A DNA stretch of 64,000 bases from an uncultured Spirochaetaceae bacterium (lineage in GTDB: Bacteria > Spirochaetota > Spirochaetia > Treponematales > Treponemataceae). Shown piece after piece: positions 62,101 through 64,000 of this stretch. The first letter of the stretch is position 1, and each line of letters begins with the position of its first letter. The stretch covers positions 1 through 64,000 of the forward strand of contig CADCLG010000016.1 in NCBI GenBank assembly GCA_902802305.1, in the 5' to 3' direction. Made by a program: the position numbers and the translations under genes. The notes under the pieces are model-generated. The model did no database searches. It saw only the letters and a list, made by a program, of their open reading frames with translations, and was not told the origin of the DNA.

Positions 62101-64000
62101 ACTGAGTTCTGTTTCAGGTTCAATATACCACATACCATCTTCAGGAAGTCCAGGTGCAGTAGTATCAGGCATTACGAAAATTCTATCATCTGGAGTATCA
62201 GAATAACCAAGTCTTCCGTTATCGCTTCCAATAATTTTTGGTCCATAAGGATTATTATCTGTAACGGTTGTACTTGTTGTGCTTGAAATGAATTCTCCAC
62301 CAGCGCCATCAACCACTTTGAACAGAACAGTCTTAGCACCATCAGTAGTAAATGAATAACTCCATCCACCATTTGAATACAAATTATTAGCTGACCAAGT
62401 GCTTCCACCATCTATAGAAACACGAATATCAGGATTACCTTCATCATCATCAGAAACAGTACCGTAAATATCGGAACGCTTGTGCATCTTGTAATGTTCA
62501 CCATACATGCCATTTAATTCAAGATTACTTATTCTTATTACAGGTCTATCCGAATCCTGTGAAACGATAGCAGAAACTTTTCGAGAATTATCAATTGCAG
62601 CGGTATCATTGCTGCTGTTACCTACGTTACCAGCCTTGTCTGTACCAAGTGCGCGGAACCAGACCACCGTATCACCATCAGTTACACCAGATGCTGTTTC
62701 TGTATTAAAGTTTATAGACCAGTTTGCAAGGTTAGTTGTAATAGGGTTATCAGGGCTATCATATTTCTTCCAACCTGTACTATCTGCTGCAGGTGCTGAT
62801 GTTCCAACATAATACTGTAAGAGTACGCTTTCAAGACTTTGATCATCACTTGCTGTACCACTGATTGTTGTAATCTTATTAATTTGAGTTTTATCGACTT
62901 CATTGTCTGCATCTTTAATAGCTTTTACTTTTACATCTGGATACTTATTATCAAGTTGAATCTGGAACAATGTATAAGTTGTAGCATTTCCAACATTATC
63001 AGTTACAGTGAATGCAGCACCACCGCTTGCAGTTACTTTATTACCAGGGATTTCAAGTATATAACCCATGATATCAGTATCAGATGATGTGTCATGAGCT
63101 ATTACAACACGCTCACTTGTTGATACACCACTTAACGGAGCAGTTCCAATCTTTGTAAGAGCTACAGAAGCTACACCTGTACCACCCTCTGTATCCTCTG
63201 CCTGGATTGTTACAGAATAAGAAGTATTTGTACTTCCATTTATATAAGTTCCATTAGAAAGGATTACGCCTGCAATTTGTGTTACAAGAGTACAAGTATC
63301 AGGAGCCTCTGTATCAACATATACTGTTATTGTAGAAGTAGCTGAAATATTTCCAGCAGCATCTACAGCACGTACAGAAATTATATTTTCACCTTGCCCT
63401 GTACAGTTTACAGTTCCAGTCCAAGAACTACCCTCTGTCAAAGCATTCCAGCTTTCTCCATCTGTAGAATACTGAACAGAAGCAACTCCAGAAAGCTCAT
63501 CTGCTGCTACAACTGTAATTGGAATAAGATTTGTTTTATACCAAATTGTATTATTAGCTGGTATATTGAGTGTTGAACCACTAATTGAATTAGCAACTTC
63601 TGCAGATGTGATTGTAGGTTTTACAGTATCAACCATAATCTGCTTGCCTTCAATAACTGTAGTTCTGTTTGCGGCATCTTTTGCAGTAATTGTAAATCGG
63701 TGAACACCGTCTGCAAGATAGTTAGGCTCGCTAGAATTAGAACTTCCTACTACAAATGGTTTATTCCATTCCGGTGTAATATTCTCAGTAAGTTTAGCAA
63801 ATGTTTGTGTAATACTTGTATTTGAACCAGCAGGTGCAGCAGGTGTAAAGTTATCGCTGAATGCAATTTCTACAAGAGCATTTGAATCAGAAGCCGTTCC
63901 GACTAATGATACAGAACCGTTTACAGTCTTACCAGAAACAGGAATATTTGTTTCAGTTAATGTCGGAGCTGCTTTATCATAGTAGAAGGTTCTTACGAGA
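56179..64000 (-). CDS. Giant Ig-like repeat surface protein, 5' end missing
   Basis: The frame is open from 56179 to the right window edge: at least 2,607 residues with no start in the window (the ATG at 63636 is internal; upstream sequence stays open and homologous). The upstream part is a chain of bacterial Ig-like domains joined by VDTxxP-type linkers (YVDTEAPDTCTL, MVDTVKPTITS) with the recurring end VxAVDAAGNxS. At 59515-59550 lies an EF-hand-like calcium loop, DDNGNGTIDEGE. The C-terminal 700 residues (about 56179-58400) look like a beta-propeller (PVMAINPSSHDVGFAFVNSTLYYS, RSPSIATTASSTDETKLYLAYYDE, YVSIAAIKDGGTNDDAVVAVWWD, KIAYWAG). No sorting signal, barrel or catalytic motif is seen. 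Probably a large adhesin or polymer-binding protein. Confidence 0.88.
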   Translation of the reverse strand, partial: LVRTFYYDKAAPTLTETNIPVSGKTVNGSVSLVGTASDSNALVEIAFSDNFTPAAPAGSNTSITQTFAKLTENITPEWNKPFVVGSSNSSEPNYLADGVHRFTITAKDAANRTTVIEGKQIMVDTVKPTITSAEVANSISGSTLNIPANNTIWYKTNLIPITVVAADELSGVASVQYSTDGESWNALTEGSSWTGTVNCTGQGENIISVRAVDAAGNISATSTITVYVDTEAPDTCTLVTQIAGVILSNGTYINGSTNTSYSVTIQAEDTEGGTGVASVALTKIGTAPLSGVSTSERVVIAHDTSSDTDIMGYILEIPGNKVTASGGAAFTVTDNVGNATTYTLFQIQLDNKYPDVKVKAIKDADNEVDKTQINKITTISGTASDDQSLESVLLQYYVGTSAPAADSTGWKKYDSPDNPITTNLANWSINFNTETASGVTDGDTVVWFRALGTDKAGNVGNSSNDTAAIDNSRKVSAIVSQDSDRPVIRISNLELNGMYGEHYKMHKRSDIYGTVSDDDEGNPDIRVSIDGGSTWSANNLYSNGGWSYSFTTDGAKTVLFKVVDGAGGEFISSTTSTTVTDNNPYGPKIIGSDNGRLGYSDTPDDRIFVMPDTTAPGLPEDGMWYIEPETELSSITANILENPEDNDWHKLNSISGTHGGTGSMMYLMYKVTDDNGIASSEISLAGRNLVITSETVEGTHDTESVFTVKKNVINNSVTPNYQQVVVLIDTSKVGTGVLSLEIKGTDNAGTDSTQRQPITFDNDKPSLMILSHQVDGMNVYGSMSVEVNGTVNENADLYFGISENADTTPSSWQQIDEYQATVLSWKLVFDNGENAATGVATEYHTKTMNSWVEQIYGVTIDTNYVTVKPLCLWLYAVDNYNNTSEYAKRLLNVIPQGDKPDVEISYPTFKEDDVDHSVGGTIRVNGSSEIKTSSVEGIYLQIDPSFNNGEFSSDWYEEIEYLKENYSSISYKVDTTYPNPNYDPNDSSSQENLSLPLPGGHGIKASGTLNWSLSLNQVHELDSKITSVSDYTINNESGINRKIAVHAYALSATGKVSDVATIWFGVDPDNPTFGEVQPIELVKYDGNNIIARRPYEAGMYITGTWYLVGSGEDDNSTLTKVYWKENGSAQFSEIQNETDLCTHFDQGQNGYNGYTFKIPVGDETPNGYGNLNYAIKIVNNQSPTNKENELTISLKYDNKVPEFEAINSNIGTLSETVTNYVYQSDGTYSVSGTFEEKGSGSGSTARNQSGFNRIAMYYTRVDDDDVEYLVDPMQDFGSGDGKDNWYAISTLIEDDNMYWISKSDEDSESDYPKVDLNVLTLTLSTNELKVVRVGSLCRINNVSYRINRVEKKNWANDATSGEVEITIDTQLTTQNDLTVYFGLAQIIDNTVKEGGSNGYTKTYNYSLVGTAFDNDDGDQMVEGTTENGASVSWNVGIYSSNIYDGPVTLHFVAYDKAGNSSKKSYPCSVSNSGPRFAGFSYGTDDNGNGTIDEGEFISDYSGIYANVNKEGLDRNGNKVTSITRKNSSDTNAVAKLLEESDRITVKGLFVVIPEIVGGNRGLGYSYTYLDKDEQSQTTSKQLLSSLGASGLRSNEDLSIPITVKDFIDKNIKEGDQWFRFDIYDNTVANYGEGTNTAYLEVPVNLVLTDNEPPTAKLEPFYWDNLRNNSIYGSAGLGQNQSIADLQGHIELESDWIAPDGHTNDTTGLYDSDPKVSGKVSIKGEAWDNVLVKELHIKILTLNGESDFVKVAERNTNGTWSSLGTMAENNWEVSIPEGGDVSNQNGNTVKFIFSFDSSKITDVAKTDVPIIVKAVDRGSITGYTTHEEEDSETGETVTTYPSTYENPHSSNVTDTTPTTLDEPTCYYRMDVVPYITKVETKLSSLKKGNWSVYSRTALGHYPVSSDETIKVYGFNLFDLAPNETGYDVSTVKKAAITNSTYSSHGRDNANGDYIAVSIPDMTSGNLILTVSDVPMLNNSNNNNAKGSHTGSYDDDTYAYAYNRLPNHDNNNLLTDDVILDVWQITPKAVTPKDGYATQPVMAINPSSHDVGFAFVNSTLYYSMPNGKTNSYKTWIGGYDFWTSVGLAYDSFGYSYGTAAGGDIADNRADTFRIMTSRWGTADTGTAGYDNGKNQYRLEYIAQADYDSSGNMTRNFNKERVRSPSIATTASSTDETKLYLAYYDEINDEIRFKHGVFTNTKKTNWYKDKDTDEQIATFFGDYYGQPESGNIDASKNSTLITTLDDGTIEATVLLTETNTYAESNGKQTLENKNGWYRLEHNSLIAGHTTEKYRKTVTSYLEYNANSTTKATRKYTTNALETLNTAVTTTSNQPVYAGKYVSIAAIKDGGTNDDAVVAVWWDAENSQLLYSYNLTPNSIQVGQYSQADTKWTTPVAIFGAENGIGEYCKVTVDANNGVHIAAYDGLNGDLYYAYIANFQEPSNAKTGIVDSYGIIGNELNIDVALDSNRKPIPYISYYAGNCAHPKIAYWAGDTSIDSATVLNGADDDECFTGSWEISVIPSGSRISVDHINVGVWKSTEEEHVGELTYSTTDGKISNGKAPGASGSNIGKTTPAANNGMVWGNGTMNPILGYAITDGSKGYIETAQMK

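Overview
The window reads as chromosomal DNA from a low-GC, host-associated (gut or rumen type) spirochaete, most likely a saccharolytic Treponema. The basis is the ispE-spoVG pairing, a NadD-YqeK fusion, the paired TIGR03546/TIGR03545 families, an abundance of MKK-type lipoproteins with FxxC or LxxC lipoboxes, a methyl-accepting chemotaxis receptor, BspA and InlB-type surface repeats, and multicopy Rpn-like nuclease genes. The species cannot be fixed from sequence alone.

Region 1 (1-13013, minus strand) is one carbohydrate-use locus. In transcription order it runs: LacI-type regulator, promoter with two palindromic operators, surface GH99/GH71-like lipoprotein with a C-terminal F5/8-C (CBM32-like) domain, small lipoprotein, outer-membrane barrel, ABC solute-binding protein, two permeases, and two GH65 phosphorylases (the second cut by the window edge). 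The logic is: cut an alpha-linked glycan at the surface, pass it through the outer membrane, import the di- or oligosaccharide, and split it with phosphate. No ABC ATPase is present, so a shared one encoded elsewhere is expected.

Region 2 (13200-25400) is mostly housekeeping and mostly minus strand: tRNA-Gln, spoVG, ispE, then (separately) rplU, rpmA, obg, nadD-yqeK, a LytR-like protein and rsfS. An Rpn-type nuclease gene, a small lipoprotein, a GH95 alpha-fucosidase, a TrpR-like regulator and an Mrp/NBP35 ATPase follow.

Region 3 (25500-34400) holds a sodium:solute symporter, a protease-less FtsH-like ATPase overlapping a membrane EAL phosphodiesterase, the TIGR03546/TIGR03545 pair, and an orphan ZnuA-like lipoprotein.

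Region 4 (34375-50225, minus) is a probable 16-kb operon from one clear promoter. It encodes five successive large lipoproteins (two rich in InlB-type repeats, one with a single such module, one with BspA-type leucine-rich repeats, one ending in a propeller-like region), then a GT2 glycosyltransferase and a membrane-anchored propeller-like protein.

Region 5 (50270-64000) has a chemotaxis receptor, an AAA-ATPase-like/PD-(D/E)XK gene, a second Rpn gene flanked by a 28-nt direct repeat, a DUF4160/DUF2442 pair, and the 3' part of a giant (>2,600 residue) Ig-like surface protein that runs off the right edge.

No single feature is proven to be a new system. The best candidates are the GH99-like/GH65 locus with its operator pair, the FtsH-like/EAL coupled pair, and the five-lipoprotein plus glycosyltransferase operon.
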